A stretch of DNA of 64,000 nucleotides. It comes from Cymbidium sinense (Eukaryota > Streptophyta > Magnoliopsida > Asparagales > Orchidaceae). Of this stretch, positions 49,381 to 60,579 are shown one piece after another. Each line of letters opens with the position of its first letter. Within the stretch, counting starts at the first letter, position 1. The notes beneath the pieces were generated by a model. It saw nothing but the letters and a program-made list of their open reading frames with translations, ran no database searches and was not told the origin of the DNA. The translations under genes and the position numbers were made by a program. The stretch lies in NCBI GenBank assembly GCA_021442155.1, contig CM038214.1:24577808-24641807 (forward strand), in the 5' to 3' direction.

Positions 49381-51484
49381 TTTATTTAAATTTAAATTTT
49401 ATTTATGTTTATTTTTATTTTATTTAGTATAATTTATTAATTTTAGGTCTATTTATTTTAATTTAGGCTTTTTATTTTAGTTTATTATTCTAAGGTTTAG
49501 TTTTGGGTTTAAGTTTATTTTCTAGTTGAGATTTATTTTATTTTATTTTTTAGGTTTAGATTTTATTTTTTATTTTTAGGTTTAGGATTAGGATTTTATT
49601 TTATTTTTTATGTTTATATTTTAGGTTTTTATTTTAGGATTATTTTTAGATTTAATTTTTTAGTTTAGGATTAAGTTTATTTTTGGTTTATTTTATTTTA
49701 TTTTATTTAGTTTAGGTTTAGGTTTAGGTTTGGTTTAGTTTAGGTTTAGGCTTTAGTTTTATTTATTTTAGTTTAGTTTATTTTAGTTTAGGCTTAGGTT
49801 TATTTTATTTTGCTTATTTTTTTTTATTTGGTTTAGGTTTTTTTCTTTAGGGTTAATGTTTTATTTTTTATTTATTTTTAGGTTTTCTTAGGTTTTGGTT
49901 TTTATTTAGTTTTTACTTTATTTTTTTAGGTATATTTTATTTTTATTTTACATTCAGTTTTTATTTTCCTTAGGTTTTTTATTCTTAGGTTTATTTTGTT
50001 CTTTTAGTTTAGGTTAGGTTATTAATTATTTTATTTTAGTTTAATTAATTTTATTTTTAAGTTTATGTTTAGGTTTTAGTTTAGGTTTTTATTTTATTTT
50101 ATTTAGGTTTTATTTATTTATTTTTTATTTATTTTATTTTATTTAGTTTAGGTTTTTTTATTTATTTTTGGGTTTGGGTATTATGGTTCACTTATTTAGG
50201 GTTTAGTTTTTTAGTTTTAGGGTTCACTTGTAGGTTTTAGGTTAAGGGTTTAGGGTTTAGGGTATAGTTTTTCAATTTAAGGTTCAAGTTTTAGTTTAAA
50301 TTTACTTTTAAATTAAGTAAACATGTAGGTTTAAGTTTTTTTTATTTTACTTTAAGGTTTAGGGTTAGCTTGGGGTTTAGGTTTTTTTTCTAAAAAATTA
50401 AGTAAACTGGTAGGTTTTGGGTTATTTAATTTATTTAGTTTATTTTTTTATTTATTTTAGTTTCTTTTATTTTTAAGTTTTATTTATGTTTATTTTTTAT
50501 TTTTAATTAGTTTAGTTTATTTATTTTAGTTTAGGATTATTATTTTAGTTTATTTTTTTTAAGTTTAGGTTTAGGTTTAGGTTTATTTTTTAGTTGAGAT
50601 TTATTTTTATTTTATTTTTTAGGTTTAGATTTTACCTTTTATTTTAGGTTTATGTTTAGCTTTTTATTTTATTTTTTTATCTTTAGAGTTTAGGTTTTTA
50701 TTTTAAGTTTATTTTTAGATTTTATTTTTTAGTTAAGGATTAGGTTTATTTTAGTTTATTTTAATTTACTTAGTTTAGGTTCAGGTTTAGGTTTAGTTTT
50801 TTTTAGGTTTAGGCTTAGGTTTTATTTATTTTAGTTCAGTTTATTTTAGTTTAGATTTAGGTTTATTTTATTTTGTTTATTTTATTTTTATTTTAGGTTT
50901 AGGGTTTTTCTTTAGGGTTAATGTTTTATTTTTTATTTATTTTTATGTTTTTTTTAGGTTTAGGTTTTTATTTAGTTTTTATTTTATTTTTTTAGGTTTA
51001 TTTTATTTATATTTTACATTTAGTTCATATTTTTTTAGGTTTTTTATTCTAAGGTTTATTTTATTTCTTTAGTTTAGTTTAGGTTATTAATTATTTTATT
51101 CTAGTTTATTTGATTTTATTTTAGGTTTAGGTTTTAGTTTTAGTTTAGGTTTATATTTTATTTAATTTTTATATTTTATTTAGGTTTAGGTTTTTTTATT
51201 TGTTATATTTTTAGGTTTTATTTATTTTGGTTTGGATTTTTTAAGGTTTAGGGTTTCGGGTTTAGGGTTTATGGTTTAGGGTTTTAAGGTTTAACGTTTA
51301 GGGTTTAGGGCTAAGGGTTTTTAGTTTTTAGGGTTTACGGTTGTAGGTTTTGGGATAGCTTAGGGTTTAGGGTTTAAGGTTTAGGGATTAGGATTTAAGG
51401 TTGTAGGTTTAAGGTTTAGGCTTTAAAGATTAGGGTTAGTTATAAGGTTTAGAGTTTAAGGTTTAGGATTTAGGGTTATTTTTG
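49381..51484. repeat. T-rich and TTTAGGG-like satellite (reverse orientation)
   Basis: This is the reverse complement of the satellite in the left half. T-rich words occupy about 49381-50205 and 50421-51235; TTTAGGG-like words about 50206-50420 and 51236-51484. Boxes occur as a doublet near 50314 and 50395 (AAATTAAGTAAACATGTAGG and AAATTAAGTAAACTGGTAGG). No gene is seen. Confidence 0.88.
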
Positions 51485-52445
51485 GGAAACCCTATATAGG
51501 GGGAATTTTATTGCCACAAAAAAAGGTTATAAGGTCCATAAAGGGGATAAACTCCACAACTATTGGTTTAGAAATTTTATTAGAGATTTTTTGGATAAAC
51601 TCATCAAAAAGATGAGATCTTTTCTAACCTTTAAAAAGCAGAGCACGGAGATATTTAATATGAAGTTATTATTGCTGGAAATTAGTAATTCTCAAGATTT
51701 GGTTGATCCTATTACTAGGGATTTTAGAGGAAGGAATGAAACAACTTTTGCCTTCATTAAGAAAAAGACCACTTTCATTGCTAAATTTATTTATAAGATT
51801 CTTAATAGTTTTATTGTGAAGAATAGAGGCATTGCAAACGATTATAAAGTCAGTAGCAAAACTAAGATGAGATACTGGAAGACCACCATGAGTTGTAAAA
51901 AACATGCTAGGGTTATTATAGAAAAGATCATTCAGGGTCCTCGAAAGATATTCAACATCAATAATAAAAAGAGAGGGTGAAAAAGGATTACCTTGTCTCA
52001 AGCCATACATCGAAGGGAAAAAACCAAGGGACTCACCATTCATGATAATGGAGAACCAAACATTAATAATACAATATTTGATGAGGTGGATAAAATTATC
52101 AAAAAACCCAAGAAAATGAAGAATTTGATAGAGGAAATCCCAAGAGAGGTTATCAAAAGCTTTAGAGATGTCCAGTTTGAAAAGGATGTTGCCACCTCTA
52201 ATAGGAACGTCAATGTCATGAATCTGCTCTTGGGCTAGAAGTATGTTATCAAATATAGCTCTACCTTTAACAAAGCCAGTTTGGTTGAGGAAAATAATTT
52301 TAGGCAGTAGAGGACTAATTCTATTAGCAATTAATTTAGTAATGAGTTTATGAAAGAAGGTGCAAAGGATGATAGGTCTGAAATTTCCCCAAGATTCAGG
52401 ATTATTAATTTTAGGAATTAGAACAATGGAAGTGCTAGAAAAACA
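51485..52445 (-). pseudogene. LINE reverse transcriptase domain
   Basis: A frame open for about 770 bases (52440-51669) reads STSIVLIPKINNPESWGNF, FHKLITKLIANRISPLLPK, NQTGFVKGRAIFDNILLAQE, LFKLDISKAFDNLSW (first catalytic Asp), GLRQGNPFSPSLF and VSHLSFATDFIIVCN. These are the blocks of a non-LTR reverse transcriptase. The catalytic FADD box is FATD, so one of the two essential aspartates is lost. Past 51669 a stop and a frameshift precede HLFDEFIQKISNKIS, then the element ends. A 124-codon stretch from 52043 is only the later part of this frame. The overlapping plus-strand frames at 51591-52238 are shadows. Confidence 0.87.
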
Positions 52446-52899
52446 ATAGCATCAACAAGGTCAGACTTAATAATAGGCCAAAAGTGCTAAAAGATTTGAG
52501 TTGTGTAGCCTTGGGAGAATCGTTCATGCTACAGAATACTACCAATCAGTAGAATGCAAACCGAGCAAGTGGTTGTCATCATTAGTAATCATTGAGGGAA
52601 TCGTGTGGAGAGGGCTTCTAAGGAAGGGTTGTTGTTTAATAAATTTTAAAATGTTGTATTTAATCTTTAATATCATTATTATCAGTGATCCAACTACCGT
52701 TATCATTTTTGATTTTTTTAATAGAGTTTAAGGCTTTCTTTTTTTTTGAAAAGAGCATGGAAATACCTTGTATTTCTATCACCATCAGCAATATGATTGC
52801 TAGGAGCCTTTTATCGCTAGTAGGTTTCCTCCATGTTCTGATAATTAATCAAGTTATCTTTAGCTGCATTCAACTCCTCAAGCTTAGTAGAATCAATCA

Positions 52900-53751
52900 A
52901 AACAACATCTTCAAGAGAACAAACTAATAGTTCCATATTTTTGAGATTGGCAAAAAAGATTTTAAAATGATGCTTGTTCCACCAAATTTAGGTTTGTTTA
53001 AGCCTTTTAAGCTTAAGCCAAAGGTGAATCATGCCTTTAACCGATGAATTCATCCAATTAATGGAAACAACATTTATGAAATCACTATGTTGGATCCACA
53101 TATTTTGGAATCTAAAAGAAGTAGGTGAGGATAGTCACTGGAAGGATTTTGACAATAAGCGGAGCATGGTCAGAGTTATGCTCAAATGTTCAAGTAAGGG
53201 GCCATTGATTGATCCAAAGGGGAATTAAAGAGGGTCCTACTGCCGAGTCTAGAGTTATGCCATGTAAAGCCCAAAAGCAATATATCAATCAGGCAATCAT
53301 ATTAGAAAAATCTTCCAGGAATGAATGTTAGAGCAACCTCCCCTTCTTTTCAAGAAGAGTGTTGAAATCACCCCAACCAACTAGGGTTTGTAGAGGAGGC
53401 AAAGGTTCTTAAGTTATCCCAAAGGATGTTCCTACCACTATTACAAGATGCATAAATAAAGGAACCAAGAGCAAAAAATTTACCCAATGAGATTTCAACA
53501 TTAACCAATTATTGAAGATCATCAAGGATAGAGATGTTGACTAAATTATTCCAAAACCAAATTTTATTGCTAATATTATAGAGAAATTTTGAAATCCAAG
53601 CATTCTAGCAACATGGGTGATCTTAGAAGAGTGTATAAATGATTTAATAACAACAAGTAAGGCTATGTTATGAGTACAAGAAAGGTTTCTAATATGATTA
53701 TGACAATGAGAGTCCCAATACCCCAACATTCCAAATAAGAAGATTGATCAT
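52900..53751 (-). pseudogene. LINE endonuclease domain
   Basis: ORF2 starts at the ATG at 53751 with MINLLIWNVG, matching the IWNVRGI start of the plus copy. In another frame HNHIRNLSCTHNIALLVV and KITHVARMLGFQNFS follow, with equivalents in the plus copy (HNHIRNLCHS and NHVARM-type words). A one-base change separates the two. The central part to about 52900 shows LINE-like fragments but no intact frame. A linker of about 450 bases to the reverse transcriptase is poorly preserved. Confidence 0.75.
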
Positions 53752-54039
53752 AATAAAATAGAAGAAAAGGAAGAACTAAAAAAAAAAAGCAAGAAGAAGA
53801 GACAACATGAAACAATTATTTATGGGAAGTTAGAAGATCTAGTGGTTTTGGTGGAGCTATTAACATTCTAGCTTTAAGGGATTTTTTTTAACAGCTTTGA
53901 AAAGGTCTATCTATGTCCAAAGTATCTCCATCCGAGAGAGTGATTTGTGATATTGAATAGGACCGATCTCACAAAGCATTCTAATGGTAATTTCCTTCTT
54001 TAGTGTCGAATTAAGTTGAGAAATTAGGTTAGCATGTGT

Positions 54040-55268
54040 ATCACTCAGTAGGGTAGGAGAAGGAGAGGTTGTAGCCATTAATAGCAAGATTTCATGCTAT
54101 TTAAATTACCTTCGATTTTGTTCCAACCAAAGGATCACCATTTTTAGATTTTGTTCTTTCATCGATGAACAATTGTAGAATTTGTTTTAGATTTTGATCC
54201 AACCAAGTTTCCATTCAAATCACCACTAGGGTTCATATGAGTCTCCTCGTTCACTAGCCAAGAGGGGTAGATTATATGAGTCAAGGTATTGTCTTGAGGA
54301 GCCAAATTATTACAATTAGAAGCAATGGTAAGTTATCATTAGCTTCCTCACCAACCCTCATAAGCATTTTTTAATTTTATTTCTCTTGAATAACCAAATT
54401 AGTAGATAATAAAAGAGTAGGGTAGGGGATGAGTTTCATTTTGAGTGACTTTAGGCACATAAGCAAATTTATTGATTTTTTTATTTGCAGAGGATTAGGA
54501 TCCAACAATTTATTCTTTTTAAGATGAGGATGCAACACAAAGCATTCAGAATGATCATGACCATGAATCTTACAATGTGTGCAAAAAATAAGAAAATTTT
54601 CAATTTCCACCTTTTGATTATAACCAAATTTCTCATAGCCGATCCATACTTCTTTAGGATACTTTTTTGGTAATATCAATCTCAACAAAATATGAAGCAA
54701 CAAGGTGATCTCAGGGTGGCTTGATCAATTTGAAGAGGCGACAAAGAGCACCAACCGCAAAGAGAATTTGATGTGTAACGTAGTGTATTCTCATATTCGG
54801 AAAAGCTAGCCATAAAGGAACAATTGGAGATTCCTCTTTTACACCAAAAAGAGGAGACCATTTCAAAAGCCTCATTTGACAATTATACACAAAGTAGGAG
54901 CGACAAGAAAAAACTCTTGAGTAATCTAAGTCATTAGAGAGTTGAATAAGAATATGCCTAAGATCAATCAAACCGATAGTGAAAACACCAGAGAGCTTTA
55001 GGCTATGAAAAAATGATCGGATGTTATCAAGAGTTGGCCAACGTAAGGAAAATTTACCAAATAAAGAGAATTCAAAAGGCTTCAACAACTTTTCCACATC
55101 AAGATCCGAGCACATAACAACAAGAATCTCACGAAAAGAGGTTGAGATCAAATTGCATCCTTGAAGGACTTAACAATGTGCGAGTAAGGATGATGTCGGA
55201 TCCATAATACCTTGTAAATCAAGCCATGCCTCCAAGTTCTAGTTTGCAAAAAAGTGGCTCTCCGCCAT
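54040..55268 (-). pseudogene. LINE ORF1 (DUF4283 and intact zinc knuckle), minus strand
   Basis: A likely start is the ATG at 55268 (MAESHFFAN). The DUF4283 part is open for 146 codons from 55151: EILVVMCSDLDVEKLLKPFE, LSNDLDYSRVFSCRSYFV and EESPIVPLWLAFPNMRIHY. A second open stretch from 54703 has YPKEVWIGYEKFGYNQKVEI and the zinc knuckle CTHCKIHGHDHSEC, which fits C-x2-C-x4-H-x4-C. The two stretches are out of phase by a small indel near 54710. Compared with the plus copy the knuckle is intact here. Confidence 0.85.
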
Positions 55269-55385
55269 TGAAAGAGCAAAGTGAAACTCACATTAATCGA
55301 GACAAATAATCAAAATTATGATCGAGAAGGATCAAGTGCACAAAGAAAAGGAACACTAATCGAGAGCATCACGGTGAGAGTGAGG

Positions 55386-57979
55386 TTTTGAGGTTTAGGT
55401 TTAGAGAGTTTAGAGTTTTGTGTTTAGGGTTTAGGGTTATTTTTTAAATTAAGTAAACTGATAGTTTTAATTTTATTTTGTTTATTTTATTTATTTATTT
55501 TAGTTTATTTTTTATTTTTATTTTGGTTTATCTATTATTTTTATTTAGTTTAGCTTATTTATTTTTGGTTTATTTACTTTAGTACATTTTTAGATTAAGG
55601 TTTATTTATGTTTATTTTTAGTTTATTTTTATTTTATTTTAGGATTAGGTTTTATTTTTTATTTTAGGTTTATGTTTAGTTTAGGTTTTATTTTAATTTT
55701 TTAGTTTAGGTTTATATTTTTATTTTAGGTTTTATTTTTTTAGTTTAGTTTAGGTTTATTTTAGTTTATATTTTTTATTTAGTTTAGAGTTTAGGTTTAT
55801 TTATTTTAGTTTAGGTTTAGGTTCTTTTATTTTAGTTTTTTGTTTAGTTTATTTTATTTTTTTATTTTAGGTTTTATTTTTTTAGTAGGGGTTTTATTTT
55901 ATTTATTTTAGTTTATTTAGGTTTAGTTTATTTATTTAGGTTTATTATTTATTTTATTTTTTTTATTTTTATTTTATTTTAGGTTTAGTTTAGGTTTAGT
56001 TTAGGTTTTAGTTTTTTTATTAATTTTATTTTGTAATTAACCAGCTTTAGTTTTTTTTTATTTTTTTTATTTTAGGTTTATTTTTAGTTTTTTTGTTTTT
56101 GGGGTTTGAGAGGGTTTTGAATTTAGGGTTTGGGGGTTTAGGCTTTACATTTTTAAGGTTTGGGGTTTAGGGTGATTTAGGGCTGTAGTTTTGTGTAGGT
56201 GTGGTTTGCCAGAGGGCTGCAGGCTCAGGATCTAGGCCTGGGCTGCTTGGCCTAGGGTTTGTGTCAGCCTAGGGGTTGCCACGGTTTTATTTTTTTTATT
56301 TTTTATTTTTTTTAAATTAAGTAAACTCATCAATTTAGGCTTATTTAGTTTATTCTTTATTTTTAGATTTAGTTTAAGTTTTTATTTTATTTTTTTAAGT
56401 TTAGGTTTTAGGTTTTTATTTTAGGTTTTATTTAATGGTTTAGGTTTAGGTTTATTTTTAGTTTACTTTATTTTATTTAGTTTAGGTTTAGGTTTAGGTT
56501 TAGTTTATTTTAGGATTAGATATAGGTTTTATTTCTTTTAGTTTAGGTTTAGGTTTATTTTATTTTTATTTTAGGTTTAGGTTTTTGATTTAGTTTAGGG
56601 TTTAGGTTTTAATTTTAGGTTTATTGTTTAAGTTTAGGTTCTTAGTTTTTATTTTTTTTATTTTAGTATTATTTTTTTTATTTTAGGTTTAGTTTTGATT
56701 TTATTTAAGTTTTTTATTTATTTTAATTTAGTTTAAGTTTTTATTTATTTTATTTTAGATTAGTTTTTATTTTTTATTTTATTTTATTTTAGGTTTATGT
56801 TTAGTATAGGTTAGTTTTAGTTTTATTTTTATTTTATTTTATTTTATTATTTTATTTTGGTTTAAATAGGTTTTATTTAGTTTAGATTTGATAGCTTTTT
56901 AGGGTTTAGGGTTTAGGGTTAGTTTAGGGTGGTTTAGCTTTTGGTTCTGGGTGGTAGTTTAGGTTTGGGTGGGTTTAGATGATTTATGATTTAGGGGTGT
57001 AGTTTAGGTTGAGGTTTAAGGGCCTGGGTTTAGGGTAGGTATAATAGGGTTTAGGGTTTAATTTTAGGATTTAGGGTTAGAGTTTTAGTTTAGGCAGGGT
57101 TTGATTTATAGGGGTTTAGTAAGGATTTATTGTTGAAAGCTTAGGGTTTAGGGTTAGGTTTAGGGTTAAGGGTTACCCATTTATTTTTTTATTTTTTTAT
57201 TTTATTATTTCTTTTTTTTGGGATCTCGGGCATAGGGTTTAGGGTATAAGTTTTTGATTTAAGGTTCAAGTTTTAGTTTAGGTTTATTTTTAAATTACGT
57301 AAACCTGTAGGTTTAGGTTTTTTTTAGTTTACTTTTAAAGTTTAGGGTTAGCTTAGGGTTTAGGTTTTTTTAAAAATTAAGTAAACCGATAGGTTTAGGG
57401 TTATTTAGTTTATTTAGTTTATTTTTATTTATTTTAGTTTATTTAATTTATAATTTTTAATTAAGTTTATTTTTTCTTTTTATTTAGTTTAATTTATTTA
57501 TTTTAGGTTTATTTATTTTATTTAGGTTTTATTTCAAGTTATTTTTTTAGATTTAGGTTTAGGTTTATTACTTTTAGTTGAGATTTATTTTATTTTATTT
57601 TTAGGTTTAGGTTTTATTTTTTATATGTAGGTTTAGGTTTATGTTTTTATTTTATTTTTTTATGTTTAAATTTTAGGTTTATTTTTAGATTTTATTTTTT
57701 AGTTTAGGATTAGGTTTATTTTAGTTTATTTAGTTTAGGTTTAGGATTAGGTTTATTTTAGGTTTATTTTAGGTTTAAGCTTAGGTTTTATTTATTTAGT
57801 TTAGTTTATTTTAGTTTAGGTTCAGGTTTATTTTATTTTGTTTATTTTAGGTTTAGGTTTTTTTTTCTTTAGGGTTTAAGTTTTTTTTTTAATTTTTTTT
57901 AGGTTTAAGTTTTTATTTTATTTTTTTTAGGTTTATTTAATTTTTATTTTACATTTAGTTTTATTTTTTTAGGTTTATT
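55386..57979. repeat. T-rich and TTTAGGG-like satellite (reverse orientation)
   Basis: TTTAGGG-like words occupy about 55386-55440, 56096-56180 and 56890-57300. T-rich words occupy about 55467-56095, 56336-56890 and 57396-57979. Boxes are near 55441-55466, 56310-56335, and as a doublet at 57290-57320 and 57370-57395. A GC-richer patch lies at 56185-56285. No gene is seen. Confidence 0.87.
56185..56285. other. GC-rich patch inside the satellite
   Basis: TGCCAGAGGGCTGCAGGCTC, then GGCCTGGGCTGCTTGGCC and GTCAGCCTAGGGGTTGCCAC. A locally GC-rich stretch with GGCCTAGG-type words that do not derive from TTTAGGG in an obvious way. No open frame is supported. Confidence 0.6.
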
Positions 57980-58425
57980 TCTTCTTTTTGATTTGATCAA
58001 CCAAGTAACACACCAAGTTTTCTAAGACATTAGCGAGGACATAAATAAAAAATGGGCACACATAGAGAAAATTAAAAACTCAAGATAACTAGAACCGTCT
58101 CAACAATAAAGACACAATTCCATAAGTAGAAAATCAGATATGCCAATCTTCAGTTTCTCCAATTCCCATCAAAACCATCTCGGCCTCTCGAGTAGCAGGA
58201 TCCACCATCATATCCCTGATCTCTCCCATCGCCACCATCATGCCTGTAACCTCTGTCGCTCCTCACAACTCCATAACCACCACTGCTCCGATCACCACCT
58301 CCATATCCACTAGAACCTCCAGATCCCCACCAAAGACGCGATAATCGCTTCGCTTTACCTCCACCGCCAAATATAGAGCCTTAGTTGACAATGATGTTCT
58401 TGTCCAAGGTTATGCCCATTCTTAG
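57980..58425 (-). pseudogene. Glycine-rich RNA-binding protein 3' fragment, copy 14, minus strand
   Basis: From 58424 on the minus strand the family frame is open except for one stop: NGHNLDKNIIVN-stop-GSIFGGGGKAK, GSGGSSGYGGGDRSSGGYG, RSDRGYRHDGGDGRDQGYDG and SRGRDGFDGNWRN followed by TGA. The terminal Trp and the natural stop are intact, making this the best-kept end of any copy. The 3' UTR is present down to CAAATCAAAAAGAAG; the last part (ATGTTGAAT to poly(A)) has been replaced by T-rich satellite. The linker follows at 58426-58510, again in reverse. Confidence 0.85.
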
Positions 58426-58565
58426 GGTTTAGGTTTAGCTTTAGGTTTGGGTTTATTAGGTTTTATGATTTAGGTTATTTTTATTATATTTAGTTACTTT
58501 AGGTTTAGTTTAGGGGTTTAGGGTTTAGGTTTAAGGTTTAGGTTTAAAGTTTAGGGTTTAGGGTT
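58426..58565 (-). repeat. Linker repeat and TTTAGGG-like words, reverse orientation
   Basis: The GRP linker in reverse complement (TTTAGTTACTTTAGGTTTAG near 58490), then TTTAGGG-like words up to the P0 pseudogene. The linker stays attached to the 5' side of the GRP fragment in this orientation too. Confidence 0.75.
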
Positions 58566-58744
58566 TTTTTTAACTCAAATGATTCCATAATAAATAAGAA
58601 ATTACCAAATCAAATAAGACATTATCATTTAATGACTAATAAAATAACATAAAATAAAATGCAATTTAAAATTGACAAAAAATAGTATTTCACAAAATGA
58701 TTTAACTCTAGAGAAAATAAAAATTGATTTTATAGAAGGCTAAC
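58566..58744 (-). other. Probable 3' flank of the P0 fragment
   Basis: AT-rich non-satellite DNA between the P0 tail and TTTAGGG-like words. It is probably the P0 3' UTR and, with a run of T (A on the minus strand) near 58567-58574, it could include a decayed poly(A) tail. It contains no gene. Confidence 0.5.
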
Positions 58745-59390
58745 AAAGCTTTGACAAATAAAACCCATATCATCATCGAGGGCTCTTCCTTCTTCTCTTC
58801 CACTACAAAACTAGCAGTAGAGTAGTAGAAGCATCATGCACAACCACATCAAATTTACTAGGATCCTTCAAATACTCGTAAACCATCTCAGCCTGAAGGT
58901 ACATGTAATCAGTGGAAATCGTGATGGTTAGGACCTTCCTTTTGACGTTGATGAACATATGGGATGCTGTAGCAAGGGTGGGATAAGATAGGGCAAGTGA
59001 GAGAGAAGTGATCATTAAAAGGGCTTGGAAAACTTCTCGATGAGATCATCCTTAGTGAGGTCAAGCACCTCAGGACTGAACACCGATCGATCATCATACA
59101 CAGACTAGATGACAAGGCCATAAGAGAATCGCCTAGTCCCTAGCTTAGCAAGGAGAGCAGCCTCTAAGGATCCCACCTTATCACCTTTTTTAATCATCTC
59201 AATCGGGGTGATAATTTCAACAAAACCTAGAAGAAAGAAGTCTGTGAAGGATCCAAACCAATGCTACCTGGAGGAACCATAACAACATTAAGTGCAACAA
59301 GACCAACATGGGCAGGAGCACCAACTTCATATTTCACAACCTCTTCATTGACCTCTTTAAAATCACCTCATAAAATTAGCTCAATCAAGG
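58745..59390 (-). pseudogene. RPP0: 60S acidic ribosomal protein P0 fragment
   Basis: The minus strand encodes the middle and C-terminal part of the ribosomal stalk protein P0, which anchors P1/P2 on the large subunit. In order: [47 protein letters not shown], a deletion of about 13 residues, [38 protein letters not shown], a stop, [29 protein letters not shown], then after a shift [34 protein letters not shown] and, in a third frame, EEKKEEP and DDDMGF, the conserved acidic tail. The N-terminal third is absent and no promoter is seen. No intron is evident within this part, so it may be a processed copy or one large exon. Frameshifts make it non-functional. Confidence 0.9.
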
Positions 59391-60579
59391 TTTAGGTTTA
59401 AGTTTTAGGGTTTAGGTTTTGGGGTTAGGTTTAGGGTTTAGGGTTTAGGGTTTAGGGTTTAGATTTGTAGGTTTAGCATTGTCTGTCTACGATTTAGGGT
59501 TTAGGGTTTAAGATTTAGGGCTTAGGTTTTTTTTTAAATTAAGTAAACTTGTAGGTTTATGTTTATTTAGTTTATTTTTCATTTATTTTTATTTTTTATT
59601 TTTTTATTTAAATTTATTTTTTATATTTAGTTATTTTATTTATTTTTGGTTTATTTATTTCTAGTTAGGGTTTTATTTCACTTTATCTTTTACGGTTTAG
59701 GTTTATTTTTTTGAGTTTTTTTTTTTAATATTTAGGTTTAGGTTATACTTTTATTTTTAGGTTTATGTTTAGGTTTATATTTTATTTTTATGTTTAGGTT
59801 TTAGGTTTTATTTTAAGTTTATTTTAAGGTTTTTCTCTAGTTTAGGTTTTGGTTTATTTTAGTTTATTTATTTTTTATTTAGTTTAGGTTTAGGTTTTTA
59901 TTTTATTTTTATTTTAGTTTAGGTTTATATTTGTTTATTTTATTTTTTTATTTTAGGTTCTTTCTTTTTTAGTTTAGGGTTTATGTTTTATTTATTATTT
60001 ATTTTAGGTTAATTTTAGTTTAAGCTTTATTTAAGGTTTAATTTATTTTTATTTTACGTTTAGTTTGTATTTTATTTAGGTTTTATACCAAGATTTATTA
60101 TATGTTTAGTTTAGTTCAATTTTTTTATTTTATTTTTTATTTTAGATTTGGTATTTTATTTTATTTTATTTTAGGTTTAAGTTTAGGTTTTAGTTTAGTT
60201 TTAGTTTATTTATTTAATTATTATTTTTTAGTTTTAGTTTTATTTTATTTATTATTTTTATTTAGTTTAGTTTAGTTTTAGGTTTTTGTGGTTTAGGGTT
60301 TGGGGTTTAAGGTTTAGGATTTATAGTTTATGGTTTTAGGTTTAGTTTAGGAAGGTTTAGGGTTTTAGGTTTTAGTTTAGCATTTTTTTTTGGTTTGGGG
60401 TTTGTTTTAAGGTTTAGGTTTAGGTTTGGGGTAGGGTTTGGGTTTTAAAGTTTATGGTTTAAGGTTAGGTTTTTTTTTTCCTTTTTTATTATTATTTTTT
60501 TATTTTTAGGGTTTAGGGTTTAGGGTTTAGTGTTTAGGTTTAGGGTTCAAGTTTTAGTTTAGGGTTTAGGGTTTTTACT
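59391..60579. repeat. TTTAGGG-like and T-rich satellite (reverse orientation)
   Basis: TTTAGGG-like words occupy 59391-59535 and about 60286-60579. A single box sits at 59535-59558 (AAATTAAGTAAACTTGTAGG). T-rich words occupy 59559-60285. No gene is seen. Confidence 0.87.

Larger units (their letters stand above)
51485..55385 (-). mobile_element. L1-like LINE, 3'-truncated, minus strand
   Basis: ORF1 (about 55268-54040) and ORF2 (53751 to 51485; endonuclease then reverse transcriptase) of the same LINE family as the plus-strand copy at 47400. The 3' part of the reverse transcriptase, any C-terminal domain and the poly(A) tail are missing: the sequence switches to TTTAGGG-like words near 51485. 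Coding is better preserved than in the plus copy, but at least three frameshifts are seen. The 5' flank joins TTTAGGG-like words at 55386. Confidence 0.85.

Noticed and set aside
49154..49432. An open frame running through the 100-N gap
   Set aside because: It crosses undetermined bases. Only the part before 49281 is LINE endonuclease; the rest is T-rich satellite.
51591..52238. Plus-strand open frames over the minus-strand LINE
   Set aside because: They are shadows of the reverse transcriptase frame, which shows conserved blocks in order on the minus strand.
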